DNA of 64,000 nt from Marchantia polymorpha subsp. ruderalis (lineage: Eukaryota > Streptophyta > Marchantiopsida > Marchantiales > Marchantiaceae): the NCBI GenBank assembly GCA_037833965.1, contig AP031358.1, positions 10,982,001 to 11,046,000 of the forward strand, written 5' to 3'. Below are positions 1 to 12,859 of the stretch, piece after piece. The notes under the pieces are model-generated. The model worked only from the letters and a program-made list of their open reading frames with translations, was not told the origin of the DNA and made no database searches. The position numbers and the translations under genes were made by a program. The number at the start of each line of letters is the position of its first letter. The stretch's first letter is position 1.

Positions 1-942
1 CACTATTGAATTCAATGAGGCCTACCTCTATACACACATACTCCTACTGCTTCCATTGAAAAAACACTCTACAATAAAAAGGTGGCATCTCTCTCATGTG
101 ACACATGATCAGTCATGCAAGCACCATCCACGCGCTTTTCTGCTCCTCTGACGACTAGAAAACGACGAAAAGCTAGCTCCCAGGAAGAAAACAACTATAT
201 ATCAATAAATCAGCTGAAGAAACACTGAGGCTGCCCACCAATGCCAGGATCCGTGTCGATGATCACTTTCTTTCTTGCAGGAGCCATTGAACACACGCCT
301 CGGAAGCCAAACCACAATCGCTCCTACTATGCAGAGGCAACGGGTCATTCCACCTCCAGAAGCCCCCTCCTAAAAAACTTCGAGCTCATTCCACCTCCAA
401 ATCTCATCTCGCTCCACTCCACATTCACTCGTGCAGAATAAAGACTTCAACAAATTGAAAGGATCTGGCAATTCCAACACTGTACGAGAATCATGCATCA
501 ACTTCCTCACGTAGAATTTCGCCACATTAATCGGCCGAAATCAGAACTCTTTCCATGCCTTTCATGCTTTCATTTGGTCCGAGACTCCAATCCTCCAATA
601 CTCTCCTCCTCACAGAAAGCGCAGCTCCTCAGAACCACATGGACGCGCACAGACAGACACTCGGATGCTCCTCCAGTCTGCAGTGCGCTCCGCTCCTTGC
701 TTTTCTTCGTACGCTTTTTCTCTCTCTCTATCTCTATGTCTCTAAAGAGGCGACCCCTGCCCCGCGCCCACTGGCGAAACTCCGCTACACCCAGCTTTGA
801 AATCAATCGCCGAATTGGAAGCCTTTTAATCCTGCGGACTACAATGGCGATGGTTCATTGACTACAATTGGACGATGTTGGTCCAAATAATTGCCCCAAA
901 CACTCAACCACGAGGACCGTCGGGTCTAGCAGCAGAGCAGCA
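1..942. other. Unassigned GC-moderate sequence at window start
   Basis: No gene is recognised here. Short open frames exist on both strands (for example an ATG frame at 241-441) but none shows a known domain or family motif. The stretch around 600-790 is rich in CT and CGC words, a style that elsewhere in this window marks leaders and flanks of genes, so it could belong to a gene lying to the left of the window. That is inference from composition only. Confidence 0.3.
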
Positions 943-977
943 CTGGCGTCGCCAGCGGTTCCCCGTGGTGGGGAACC
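943..977. repeat. Two adjacent short GC-rich palindromes
   Basis: CTGGCGTCGCCAG (943-955) is an inverted repeat of 6 bp arms. It is followed by an inverted repeat with arms GGTTCCCC and GGGGAACC (957-977, 5-nt loop). A second GGTGGGGAACC-like copy follows directly. No function can be assigned. Confidence 0.6.
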
Positions 978-1676
978 GGTGGGGAACCCGTGGTGAAACT
1001 CCGGGTCCACTGGCTCTGTGGTGATCAATCGCCATGTTGGAGGACACTTTACTGCAGTTTCCGAAGGGGAGAATTCTGTCGAGTAAAAGTTAAGCCCTGG
1101 GGTCTACCAACCAGGTTTCTCCCCGACGGGCGAAACCCTGAGTTGGCCCGAAGTAGGGCCATTAGGACATGGCCCTTCTTCGAGGAGCCTCATAATCATC
1201 ACACGGAACAGTGTGTCGCTGAACCTTGTGGTGTACTGGCCAACGTGGTTGTCAGATATGTATCCGGTGGATTCTGTTGTTTCCTCGTAGATAACTCAGG
1301 AAGAAACTCAGCCCCAGGATTGCATCTACGGCTATTATAAGTTGTTTCTGAGGCTGACAGTCCACCGCGGACTGCTCGTTGGTCGAAGTCGCGAATTGTA
1401 TTCGTTTCTAAAAAGGCGGATGTGGCCCCTCAATCATTTCTCTTCATTGGGGAAGAGTATGTTTCGTTTGTATACTTTTTCTCTCGGAAAAGCTTCTGCC
1501 AAATTTGCTGGTAGCGTAATAGGATGTATGATTTCCTACGTGTCATATGTAAACTTTTCCCCCTCGGAAATATTTTGCTCTTTAGGATGATTTCCTAGAC
1601 TAATGGTATATTGCGTAGCTCTAGATTTTACAAGTAAGTGTATTTCTACTGATCATAGAATTCATTTTTAAGCTCC
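978..1676. other. Unassigned sequence, GC-rich to AT-rich transition
   Basis: An open frame at 990-1340 (+) gives a 116-residue peptide with no recognisable motif. After about 1600 the composition turns AT-rich. Nothing else supportable is visible. Confidence 0.3.
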
Positions 1677-1768
1677 ATTTTATCTTATGCTACTGGCGAA
1701 TAAAAAAGTAGTTTACAGTTATTAGCGAAAACTTTTTTTCAACTCGCCAGCGGCATAAGATAAGAAAA
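1677..1768. repeat. Hairpin 1 (inverted repeat, about 30-bp arms)
   Basis: The left arm begins TTTTATCTTATGC at 1677 and continues with CTGGCGA then an A-rich run. The right arm (about 1731-1768) carries its complement, with TCGCCAG and GCATAAGATAA, and small mismatches. A-rich and T-rich inner segments also pair. It could be a foldback element, a MITE relic or a small-RNA precursor; the sequence alone does not decide. Confidence 0.65.
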
Positions 1769-2038
1769 ACCAAAGCTACTATGCAGCTTTCAAGTAGTTC
1801 TAAAAGAGGAACATAATATCCTCATTGAAAACATAATTCAGAATATCGTCTAAATCGAAGAGATGATAATCATGAGGACATGAATCCCTCTTCGAAACTT
1901 TGAATAAACCACAAGCCACCGGCAATGACCAGAATCTCAGCACCAAGTCAATATATACGGTACAAAGCTGTAACTTACTATTCTTAAAAGCATACATAAT
2001 TCAATCTAGACATGAAGCTAATGTTTTTGACACCACCT

Positions 2039-2143
2039 AATTCTTGAAACATAACCATCTAAAAGCTCATTTCTTGACTTTTGACAAGGTGTTTTTGGTC
2101 ACAAGTCAAAAAATGAGCTTTTAGATCTCATGTTTGAAGAATT
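2039..2143. repeat. Hairpin 2 (long imperfect inverted repeat, about 45-bp arms)
   Basis: The core arms ATCTAAAAGCTCATTTCTTG (from 2057) and its near-perfect complement ending at about 2126 differ at one position. Flanking blocks AATTCTTGAAACAT and the complement of AATTCTTCAAACAT extend the stem outward, and a GTGACC/TTGAC block extends it inward. The overall shape resembles a plant miRNA precursor or a small foldback transposon. No mature small RNA is recognised. Confidence 0.7.
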
Positions 2144-2192
2144 TCAAGTGTACATTCTTCTCAAACAAATAATCTGAACAAACATATATACC

Positions 2193-2242
2193 TATTTTCA
2201 TTAATTCTTTGAGTAGTCACAATACTCAAAGAATGAAAACTA
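2193..2242. repeat. Hairpin 3 (TTCTTTGAGTA arms)
   Basis: The arms TTCTTTGAGTA and TACTCAAAGAA enclose a 7-nt loop, with TTTTCAT/ATGAAAA extending the stem after a short bulge. It lies only about 50 bp after hairpin 2, so the three hairpins form a cluster in about 570 bp. Confidence 0.6.
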
Positions 2243-3839
2243 TGAAAATCCAATATTTGTAATGGAAGTCATTCAGTTCCAATTTGCCTACATTTCTGAG
2301 CTTTAGAAAAAAATTGTTGTCTCATTTCATCGTCAAAAAATATTATCATTCAGGGAAGATGTAAGATGCTCAAGCTGCAACTGCTCCGAGTCTTGCTACC
2401 ATACCAAAGTGGAATTATGTTGATCGTTAAAAAGTTGGACATGGTCTAAGAGCCATGCAATTAAGCCCTTAGAGAAAGATGAATTGATGGGAGTAAGAAA
2501 ATCTGACTGTTTGAAAAACTTTGCGTTCTATTTGCAAAGTTTACCTTGCATAGATTCATCTGAACATGACGCAAGTTACAATACTTTCTTTGAGAAAATA
2601 GATAACAAAAGCTTTTTAAATCTTTCAAGTATTAAAAAAAAGCTTATTGAAACATGTATTGTAACAAATACAAGACATAGAAAGCATTTTCATCTTTCAA
2701 CGTGTCTCAAAATTCTAATCATGATTCATCTTCGTTTATCAAGAATGAGATTGAGATTGAACATGCATTACAATAATCACTCCTTCAATTAATTTGTTAT
2801 ATTGATAATTGTCTAAGAGCATAAGTTTCATTTGCATCTAATTCAATATTTGTTTGACAAAAATGAACTTATACAAAGTTTGGAGATTGTGCAACTTGTA
2901 AATTTTAATGGTGCTAATCTATATTTGATCTTTTGTCAAATCAGCTATTTCATCTTCTTTTGAAAGAGAAATGAGGGAATCAAGACACGTAGACAATTGA
3001 CAACACATGCTTGAGTAAATCAAGAAGTACAAAGAGTTACATATTTAGTGCTGGAAAGTTATACTAATGTTCTTAAATAACACAAGATACAACTTCAAAG
3101 GTTTGGCAAAATCACATAATGATCATGAAATCTAGGAAATATAAAATAATCAAATATGATCAATCTTTTATCAAAGAAAAAAATCAATACAACTTGCAAA
3201 TTTATGGATTTAAACAAGAAATTGAGGTCAAAACCGTCCACTTACAACAACAATAAGTGAAAAGATATTCAAAAAAAAATTGTGAGTATTGTCATCCTGC
3301 ATTTAAAATCTTTATTCCAAAAGAAATAGATGAAAATGAAAATTTATTATTTGAGTTTCTTGAAATATAATTCATCAGATAAGTTGTATGTTTTTTGAAC
3401 TTGATGTATTTCATGATGAAAAAATATGACATGAAGATTCAAAATCACATTGATGCATTCAATGATCTTATTATTGATCTTTTAAAATCTTGAATTGAAG
3501 ATTGGTGATAAAAAAAAGCTCTATATCTCTTGAATTTATTTTCTCATTTCTATTCATGAATTGTACATGTGGTGTTTTATTGTGAAATCCATTTCCGCAG
3601 TACAATCATTATCACAAAGTTATAAATGTTTAATTGATTGATGATTTACAACTAAAAAATGATGATGTCATCTTTTTCATCTCTGAATGTGTTTTAAGGT
3701 TGATCATATTCACTGAATGATAAGAATGACAATCAATTTTAATCTAAGAGTAGATCCAAATTTAAACTTAATTACTAAAAAAATACCATATGTTAATAAA
3801 CTTGAGTGAAATACTTATATAAAACATGAAATGCAATTG
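2243..3839. other. AT-rich sequence, probably decayed transposon
   Basis: Very AT-rich with no open frame of note. It lies immediately upstream of copia pol remnants in the same orientation, so part of it may be the gag/integrase half of that element, but I could not match any stretch to those domains with confidence. Confidence 0.35.
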
Positions 3840-5815
3840 TTGACAATAACAAGATCTGGAAGCTAGTGGAAGTTTAAATGCATCAAACTTTGATCTAAAG
3901 CAAATGAGCATAGTAGTTGAAATACAATCTAACAAATAACATGAGAAGTATATTCAAAATCAAATGATGGTTAGAGATGTTTGTAACCATCTTTGGTTGT
4001 TTAGAATTAAAATAAAGTATACTCAAGATGAAGATATAGTTACATTATAGTGAATTATTAATAATCATCAAATTAGAGATGAATGTGTTTGATAGGTAGA
4101 GAGTAAGTTTTTTAGTTTATAGCGACACGTCAACAATCAATGTGTTTGATAGGCAAAGATCAAGATTGTTAGTTCATAGCGACACGTTTGCAAATAGAGA
4201 TCAAGTTCAATTCATAGCAACACGTTACCGATTAGTGTACTTCATAGGTAAAGAATAAATTTGTTAGTTCACAACAACATATAAATAATATGTGTAATTG
4301 TTAGATAAGATTTTTGTTAGATTAGAGGTAGAGTTCAACAATCCATGTGTTTCTTAGAGTTATCTATCATGTCATCAAGTCACTAAGAGTGAAATGGATG
4401 CTAGAGGTGATATCTTAACTCTTTGAACTTGTTGATAAGATTTATATAAGGTAAAGTATAACTATTCTATCTTTATAATTTTGTTTCATTTTCTAGTGAA
4501 TTTTTTTTTAATCCCTAGTGTTATAATATCACACAAAAAAGATATGATTTATAACAAAATTTTATCACATGCAACAATATATGCTAAAAATTTAATTGCT
4601 ATATGCACTTGTTGTAATATTCAATCTCCTTATGAAATAAATAGATGTAATTATAATGTGATTTTATGAATTATTGAAAGAGAAAATTTACATGAGACAT
4701 TAACTTAATTTTGAAAAAAAAAATCAAAAGATGTTGGTCTATAAATAATTGAAATCATTATATGAATTGAAGTAAAATTAAAGACAATAAAATGTTAGAT
4801 GTGATGAGTTCATGAAAGCTAAGCATTTTTCACGTACTTAATACGATTCATGTGTATACATCAGTAATGGGAATAATGAGATATGTAATCTCGTAATTCT
4901 AATATTTTATATTGATGACTTGTTCATCTTGACAAGAATCAATTCAACTTTAACACATTCAAGAACAAAGTAAAATAGATGTTCATATGATTTTAAAAAA
5001 ACAAAAATTTATGATTGAATCAAGAAAAATACATTGCGTGCTTGACAAGTTTCACGTGTTGAAGTTTGAATTTTTTTGACACAACAATTTTAATTTTTTG
5101 CTATTCAATATCCAATCAATGTCATTGAAAAGAAAAAGATATTATCAATCTCATATGACAATTGTGAGCAATTTCATGTATTTGATGATATGTTTAAAAC
5201 TTGATATTGTTTCAACTATGAGCAAGATGAGCAAATATATGTCAAAGCAATGCATTGAAAAACAGTGACATGAACACTCAAGTAGCTAAAGAGTGCTAAA
5301 GTTTAAAGATTATTAAGTACAATGATATGTTGTTTGATAATTTATTAGACAATGTCAAATCTTTGATACATTATGTCAAGGTTGATAATGTATAAGATCT
5401 AAACAAAAAATATTTCACAACTACGTTTGTGTTTACACTTGATATTGGATGAATTAATCAAAAATATTCTTTTCAAGAATGACTACATTTGTCCATAATG
5501 AAAGCTAAATACATAGCAATTATTTGGTTGAATATTCTTATCACTGAAATAGAATTAAAACAAAAGTCTGTCAATAGTCATTGTGATAGTTAACTGAATA
5601 ATATCTTGTTACAAATCAAGTGATTGATAATGAAAAATATTGAAATGAGATGTCAGTTTATTTTAAATTCAATTTCTAATGAAAGTATTAAGCTAATCAA
5701 GATTAAATTTGTATTCAATCTACTTGATATGTTAATCAAAATTATTCATTTGAAAACTCTTATATTGCATTGTGATATGTTGCAGATTTTGCATGAGGAA
5801 AATTTACTAGTAAGT
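3840..5815 (+). pseudogene. Decayed Ty1/copia pol (reverse transcriptase and RNase H)
   Basis: Several copia pol signatures appear in order on the + strand. At about 3846 a peptide like NNKIWKLVEV matches the start of the RT region. YIDD at 4908-4919 is the RT catalytic box. From 5158 the frame reads SNFMYLMICLKLDIV, like the conserved copia stretch before RNase H. From 5396 one frame reads DLNKKYFTTTFVFTL, then KAKYIA, ELKQKSVNSHCDS, KNIEMRCQFI, KLIKI and LHCDMLQILHEEN: the RNase H domain and pol C-terminus. From 5396 to about 5815 there is no net frameshift, only stop codons TGA and TAA where Trp or Gln are usual. Upstream parts shift frame. It is non-functional. Confidence 0.8.
4084..4290. 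repeat. 57-bp tandem repeat, about 3.5 copies
   Basis: Two full 57-bp units start at 4084 and 4141 with TGTGTTTGATAGG and contain ATAGCGACACGT. A shortened third unit and a diverged fourth (TGTACTTCATAGG at about 4235) follow. The array sits inside the decayed copia region between the RT start and the YIDD box, so it may be a local expansion that occurred after the element died. Confidence 0.65.
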
Positions 5816-5898
5816 TTTTGCTACCTCTATATATTTTTATTTTATCTTGTGTTGGCTACGGCTTAATTTTATTTAGTTTTGGTTCAAATAGAGATTTA

Positions 5899-6245
5899 TG
5901 TTAGATTTCTTTTAGAAGTTTCATGTACTAATTATAGGATTAAAGATATTATTGTCTCCACAACATGAGTTAAGTATAAGATTGTTAGTACTAATATAGG
6001 TTTGAACTAAAGTCAACTAGTTTAATACTAATTAGATCTACTTTATTAAAACGGAAAGATGTCTAAATTTTACTTGAAATTTTTTAGATTTATATTTAGT
6101 AGAGCCTTCTGGCACTCGTGAACAAAATCGATAGTTTCCATCCACATATTATGATATTGATGTTGTACGTGTCTCACCGTATGCTTCTAATACCTTGTAT
6201 CTACGCTTTTCTTTTCTTTGTGAATTATTCTTGAATTTATTGGCA
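5899..6245 (+). mobile_element. Probable 3' LTR of the decayed copia element
   Basis: About 85 bp after the pol C-terminus comes TGTTAGATTTC, a typical copia LTR start, preceded by a purine-rich patch (AATAGAGA). The segment is less AT-rich than its surroundings and could close with GGCA at 6245. Both ends are tentative. The matching 5' LTR was not found upstream. Confidence 0.4.
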
Positions 6246-8179
6246 ATTAATAATATGATTGCAAGATCAACATAAAATTTCTACATTTATTAAAAATAAA
6301 TATGTTATTTTAATCTTATCAATTTCATATGAATGTAAAAAATATTGAATGATTTCAAAATGTTGAAATTCATCATCAAAATAAAAAATATTTCAAATAT
6401 TTTCTATTTTGATATGGAATTTTATAATTTTAGATGAAATTTTTGAAATTGTTTTGAGCAAAATAAATCTCTACTTCTTATCACAATTATAATAGAATAA
6501 TGAATTTTAAAAAAGTTTCATATGTAGTTAATTATATTAGATTGTGATTGCAATATGATGTTGAAAAAAATGCATGAATATGTTAATAAATTTGTTGAGA
6601 TTAGTTTTAGAATATTATTAAAATATAAAAATATTGCTTCTTATTCTGAAATATTCATGTCCCATAATAATAAAAAAATTAGATTTTAATGAAAAATACA
6701 TCCAACAACTTGATATTAAATATATTTTATATATTTGTGAAACTGGAATAATGAAAAGGAAATATGTAACTTGAGCTTTACATGAAATTGTTTTTATTGA
6801 TATCAAGAGATTTATTTTGAAAAAAATTTTGAGGAATTAATTTCAATAATGACACATGTGCAAAAAATTCAACATATATATTTTACACATATTTTCAATC
6901 TGTTTTTAGAATAAAATTTTAGTCTACAGATTGATTGAAAAAAATTTGAAATTTTATTATATATATATACACATTTGTGATTTTCAAATCAATAAATTAC
7001 ACATGCGATATTTTTGTATCAAGATTGAATTCTAAAATTGGTTTTTGATAAATTTGTATAATAAAAAAAAATTTAATTTGATAGGTTGAACTTGATCGCA
7101 AATTGGAAAAAATAATTTTCATCTTACACAAACACAAATAATGTTGATAAAAAAACAAAACAAGTTAATTTTTTGTTACATATATAAATATTTATTTATT
7201 TATTTATAGAGTTGTAACACACATATGTATTTATTGTTTGTATGCACAATGATCAAGTAGATTACTAAAATATTTATCACATATATTGCACAAGCATTAA
7301 AGATGGCAAAATTCTTAATAAAAAATTTTCAAACAAAACTCAATCATAAACAGATTTAAATTGATCTTATACATGATGTGACATGAAATTGTAGACATCT
7401 CAATAAAATATATATATTTATTTCATTGTGCAATATCTATTCTTTATCTATATTAGTATTGAGGTAGAATAATTACAATATTATCATACTTGACAGATTG
7501 ATAATTTATTTTTATTAAATTAGTTAAATACCAATCTAATAATAATAAATGAATACATCTATTCGCATAAACTAAATTGTATGTAAACTAATTTTGAATA
7601 CATGATTATTATCTAAATCTGGCTTATGAAATTTCATGCAGTTTGATTCTACTTTTATCATAATTTTGAATATAATATGTTAATGAATGAAACATATATT
7701 GTGTTTGTAGTGAGTTGTTCATATCATGAGGAGATTACTTGATGAAATCTCATCTTAACATAAATTGCTTAATGGTTACCATTATGTTTCGTTTTACCTA
7801 ATGGTTCACTTCAATGGAACATTGTCGCAAAGTTCAAAAATAAGTTTCTATAAATACTCCCTACATGCTATAATGTGGGGAAGTGTTATCTTGGAAGTTT
7901 CAACTTTGTTAGATCTAATTTTCTATTTATGTGACCAACTGCATGTATGGCCTTGATATCTTAGCACTAACATCAACATGGATTTAATTTGATGTGCCCT
8001 AATTCTATCTAATTTGCAAACCAAAAAAAATGATGTTCGTTTCAAGAATGAGTTCTCCCAAGGTCTAACTCCTTGCTGAACAAAAACCTTTTTTTCGTGT
8101 GAATTGTCTTGTTCTCTTACACATTATTGCAACTAGTATGTGTAGGCTCTGAACAGACAACAAGCTCATTAATGAGTAC
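6246..8179. other. Gene-empty AT-rich stretch
   Basis: Extremely AT-rich with many A and T runs and short TA repeats (for example near 6960). No coding, RNA or element signature could be supported. Confidence 0.5.
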
Positions 8180-8470
8180 TTGAATTAAGTGCGTAGAGCA
8201 GCTCGCAACTTTCAAGTAAGGGTGGTTAGGGACGTGGACATCAATTTTACTCGAAGAGGAGAAGACCTAATTCAAAGCTCTGTGCTCTTGAATGCTGTCT
8301 CGTTTGCCCAACATCCACTTCAATCCGTGGTTAGAGTTGGCACTAGTGTTCGCACTCACGTTAATCTCAAGGTTATTACAAGAACTTCGTGACGGTGTGT
8401 CGTCGATGGGATCCCATTGGGTAAAACAAAACGTAATGGGTCCCATCAAGAATTTGTGTTCTGATGAACT
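8180..8470. other. GC-richer island with imperfect palindrome
   Basis: This block has clearly higher GC than the AT-rich sequence on both sides. It ends with arms GATGGGATCCCATT (about 8406) and AATGGGTCCCATC (about 8441), which form an imperfect inverted repeat. Open frames cross it on both strands but start at non-ATG codons and show no motif. It may be a younger insertion or a gene fragment that has not yet decayed. Confidence 0.35.
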
Positions 8471-11400
8471 AGGATCAAGTAATTTCAGGAATATCAATTT
8501 AAGTTTGATGCTATTATTAATTGATGATAAACAACAACACAATAGTTATATAGTTTCAACACACATAGTGTCAATTTTCAAAAATTCATCAGATATTTTA
8601 TTGATAATAATTCTTGTAAATAATTAGTTTATGTTTTTTAAATATAAAAAAATATATTCCTTGTATATATTTAAAAAATTTAAAGCATTATAAATTAAAA
8701 TTTTGAAGAGTTTACACTAGACATTTTGTACTCTAAAGTTAAAGAAAATTTACAATACATGCAAATATTTTTAAATATAATAAATTTTTAAATGTAGAAA
8801 TTCATAATTTTCTCATGAGTATCTTTACAATTATTTGTTTTACATTATTGGATATATTTTTTGGTATCATACATTTTTTACTTTGTAGATCTTTAGATTT
8901 GATTGAAAATTATTGTTATATCAGGAGATTAAGTTATGTCTTCATTATATTATTACAACTGATTATTATTTGGTATATATGTCAATGCCGAAGAAATATA
9001 AAATTTTGAAAACAAAATAGCGTGAAGATATATAAATCATACTAACTTAGAAAACAGTAAGTATCTCAAAGTGTCTCATTGGTAATAACGATGATACTCA
9101 TTAAAGTAATTTTGACCTTAGTTCCTGGAGCATTTCTGTTATTTTTGACAACGGGGACTTTGATTTCAAAATCATACAATATATCGTACAAAAATTTATG
9201 TTAAGTTTCAGTACCGTCTGTTGTTAACGTAGTTATTAATAAATATCACTACTGCAATTGAATTGCTTAAGTTATCCCTATTTGGAACGAGCGAAACTAT
9301 ACAATTACAGAGATGAACAAATAAAAGCCACATGTACCAAACGTGTAAAATTGCAATGATATAAATTAATTTCATGGGTGTATTATATCTTTAGAATACA
9401 TGTGGGTAAGATATTTCACAATCCTCAAGCGAGAAAGTCATCCATTATGACGGTTTGAAACAGTGCTGCGAACTGTTTAGCTTGTGGAATGGGAGCGTGA
9501 AAGATCTGAACTGCAACATGGACAGGTGTTACCAAACCTTCCATAATGGGAACTTGGTTCAATAATGACGTCATCATTCCAAGGAATTTGACATACATAA
9601 AACATCAGAAACTGAGAGAGTTATATCTAAAAAACGTAACGGGAGCTTGTGCTGACTGGGAGCTAAGTTGTGAGTTGGCAGTTCAGTTCAACTAATGAAG
9701 CAGTGTTCGGCCAGGACATTTCCTACAGTTTCCTTGGCTTGACAATAATATCTCAATGAGTTGGCGCTCTTGTCTCTACTGAGGGCTCATGGAATGTTGT
9801 GAAACTTGTGATGAGAGAATCAATCTCAACTCAACATTGTACAATCGAAATAGAAAATTCTGAATAAGATTTGATCACGTGGATGGGTGATGCAACATAA
9901 TTGGACGTTAAACAATTCATCCGACATGTTAAAGATAGAACTTGATGTCGTGGCAGTTGACTACATATAAGATATGTTTGTACAGAGTGCTGTTCAACTA
10001 TGATCATTGCGGGATTGTTCTTATGGAGTTAAATAGGGTACTGGGCACATGCAATGCAGCCAAGAGCTTGAGAATTGTGATACTTATTACTTGTTGAGTG
10101 ACCACCCACCAAAATCAGGGTACGCAGAAACCTCTTGGGAAAACGTACACAAATAGGTAAGTGTTCACCATGTTGCAGCCATGCAGTCCTATATGCACAC
10201 ACATTTTCACTGATTGACATGGCAGTCGACAGTGCAGAATCCCGTGTTACATGACTCAATTCTTCCTAGTGGCACGACATCGCATAAAGTTAAGCATGCT
10301 GTACGTGAAGATAGAAAGAGATCAGGCGTGCGTTGCGGCCAATGGGGATCTTTGGCAGCAAAGTTCTTCGAGTTTGCAAACAAAAAAGTCTTATAGCACC
10401 GAGAACTGAAATGTTAAGTAAGATTCGCCTTCATCAGGTTCAGTGAGATCAGGATTGATTGTCATTCCCACACTTCTCTCAAATGTTCTAAGAGCAGCAG
10501 TACGTTGTGTTTGAAGTAAGATTAGCTTCTCATCCACGGGCACTTACAGAGTTCATTCCTGGGTTTTGTTTTCTCTTGTGGATACCTGACAGCTCTGGTT
10601 TTGTGTTCCAGAAATAATGATGAATTTCAGATATAGTACATACTGGATTCTGGTTGCCTTATTTTCGGTCGTGCCTTTGTAATTATCTTTCGATGACGTT
10701 TAGATTAAAACTATACTGAGCATAATACCAGAGTTAATATTGGCAATCGTAATCAAATTAAAAATCTTCGTGGGAAAAATAACTATGTAACATGTGACCT
10801 ATGAGCATTCTACCTTAACGTTGTGGTTCTTTGACTGTAATACAATCACGCTTGTCCGTGGATATACCTATCCAACATTCAAATTCATGTTAAGCCATGT
10901 AGGTTGTTGAGGAGAATTGGTACGTTCTTTCATAGTTGACATCCTAAACTTTCTTTCCATGACTCTCCCTTTCCTATTTCACTGCGGTCACTTCGATCTG
11001 CTTTTACTCTTTGATTGTCATTGCTTTGTACAATTTAGGACTTTGAAAAATTGGAGTGTTATAGCGAAACAATCAGGTAGTATAGATGAAGATGTTAAGC
11101 ATCTGAATTTGAAGTGTTGTTCCTTTACTCTAGGAGATAGAACCTATTCTGAAAGTAAAGGATGTGAGAAATATCCCCAAAAAATAACCATTCGTTAGCA
11201 GCTCCGTCTGGCGAGAAAGCAAGCTACGAATTTCACTCTCAGGAATACACCCAAAGTTATCTCTCCCTAACCCGAAGAAAAATATCACACTTCAAATGCG
11301 AGTACAATGATTTAGTAATGTTTTCAATTTGTTATTTAGATATTTTAGATAAATTAAAAGATTAAACTTAGAAGCGTGTGGAATGATTTATGTATGATTA

Positions 11401-12859
11401 CAAACATCAAATGACATGATAATTTATTTATTGTTCATAGGAATTCTCACTGTAGTAGATTATTACACTTCCGAATATATCAGGTGACGTGGGTGGTTGC
11501 AATTCCCCTCCACAAAATGTCAACATATTCTAAGAGAAAGCACTTCAGCTATCCAACACTGAAGATTCATCTATTAATCAATGTATGTTGGTCAGATTTC
11601 GCACTCAACATCCTAATCTGATTGCATGTTAAAGTCATTCATAAAGTCGTTCATGGAGCACCATTGGAGGATTGTACGTAGAGCCACCGATGGCCTTACT
11701 ATTGAAAGCTTCGACACTATGGGATGTAGTCTTGTACAATCCATTGTACAAGTGGAGGATGTCATAATTCAGTTTCTGTACAATGACCAAAGCAAAGTTT
11801 CAAGATCTCACTATGTTGTATATCTACCGTTTATTCGTTCGGTATTCACACCAACATTTGGGAAAGCCTAGCACTTGAGTACATGCTAGCACATGCATTT
11901 TTAGTGTAGTGTACCGTAAATGTCTGTCCCTATGCTGACGGTCCGTACTTAGAAGTAGTGAAGTGTTCGTCACGTCAGTGATCGTTTTATATTAATTCCA
12001 CATGATTAACATGAATGCGCCTGATTTTACTTGACTTATTAGTATTACGTACGTAAAGTAGATAGGGAATCTGCATCAACATAGACTGCGTTTCTATCTC
12101 ATCCGTCAATGACAGACTTTGATTTTTGTACTCTGACGGTGTCAATGTAAGGGAGACGGGATGCCAATTCTTTGAGGATCATGGTTATCAATTCTAAACT
12201 TGAAACAGAGCAACTATTGTAAGCCTTCAAACTTCCAGTATGATAATAAAAGATTCCAGCCATACTGCAATCACGATTGTAGTGTAGAAAATAAGCGCGC
12301 AAATGGATATTCGAGACAGTCTTATGATATTCTTTTCATGAAGGTATTAAGGAATGTTCATGGGCAGAGATGCTTCTTTTCTAAACCCATGTCCATAATT
12401 ACACGTCAGATGGAGTCCATCCTCCTACTGAGAAGAGTTTCCTCAGCAATCTTCAGAGGTGCAGCTCCATACTCAATATCACTAATTACACGAGGTAAAT
12501 CATGACCATAGCAACAAGCCGAAGTCTAAACAATCTGCAGCCTTGCAGATTGATATCCGTCAGGACTTGTGCTGCCTGACATCACCTGTTCGACTCAACC
12601 TCTTGATATGCATGAAACAACTGCAGATTTACAGCTTGCTCGTCCAAATTGGTTTGGCTTTCCAGAGCACGATACTCGCTTGAACCTAGAAATCTTGGGC
12701 GTCGCCCACTCTCTGTATACGTCGTTCATCAGCTGAGACAAATGTGGTTTTCTCGATCGGAGGTGAAACGAACGATCCACGCTGATCGCTTGCCTGACGA
12801 TTGAAGTAGAATTACAGCTACGCTCGGAAGAGAACAAAGTTGCATACGACTGTATCCTT
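8471..12859. other. Intergenic sequence, AT-rich then mixed
   Basis: The first kilobase is AT-rich; from about 9.4 kb composition becomes balanced. Scattered short frames (for example 10917-11198 +) carry no recognisable motif. The last part probably includes the 3' untranslated region of the F-box gene on the - strand. Nothing else is supported. Confidence 0.4.

Noticed and set aside
900-1340. Possible 5' LTR for the decayed copia
   Set aside because: Right distance from the 3' LTR, but I could not align it and it lacks a clear TG...CA frame or primer binding site.
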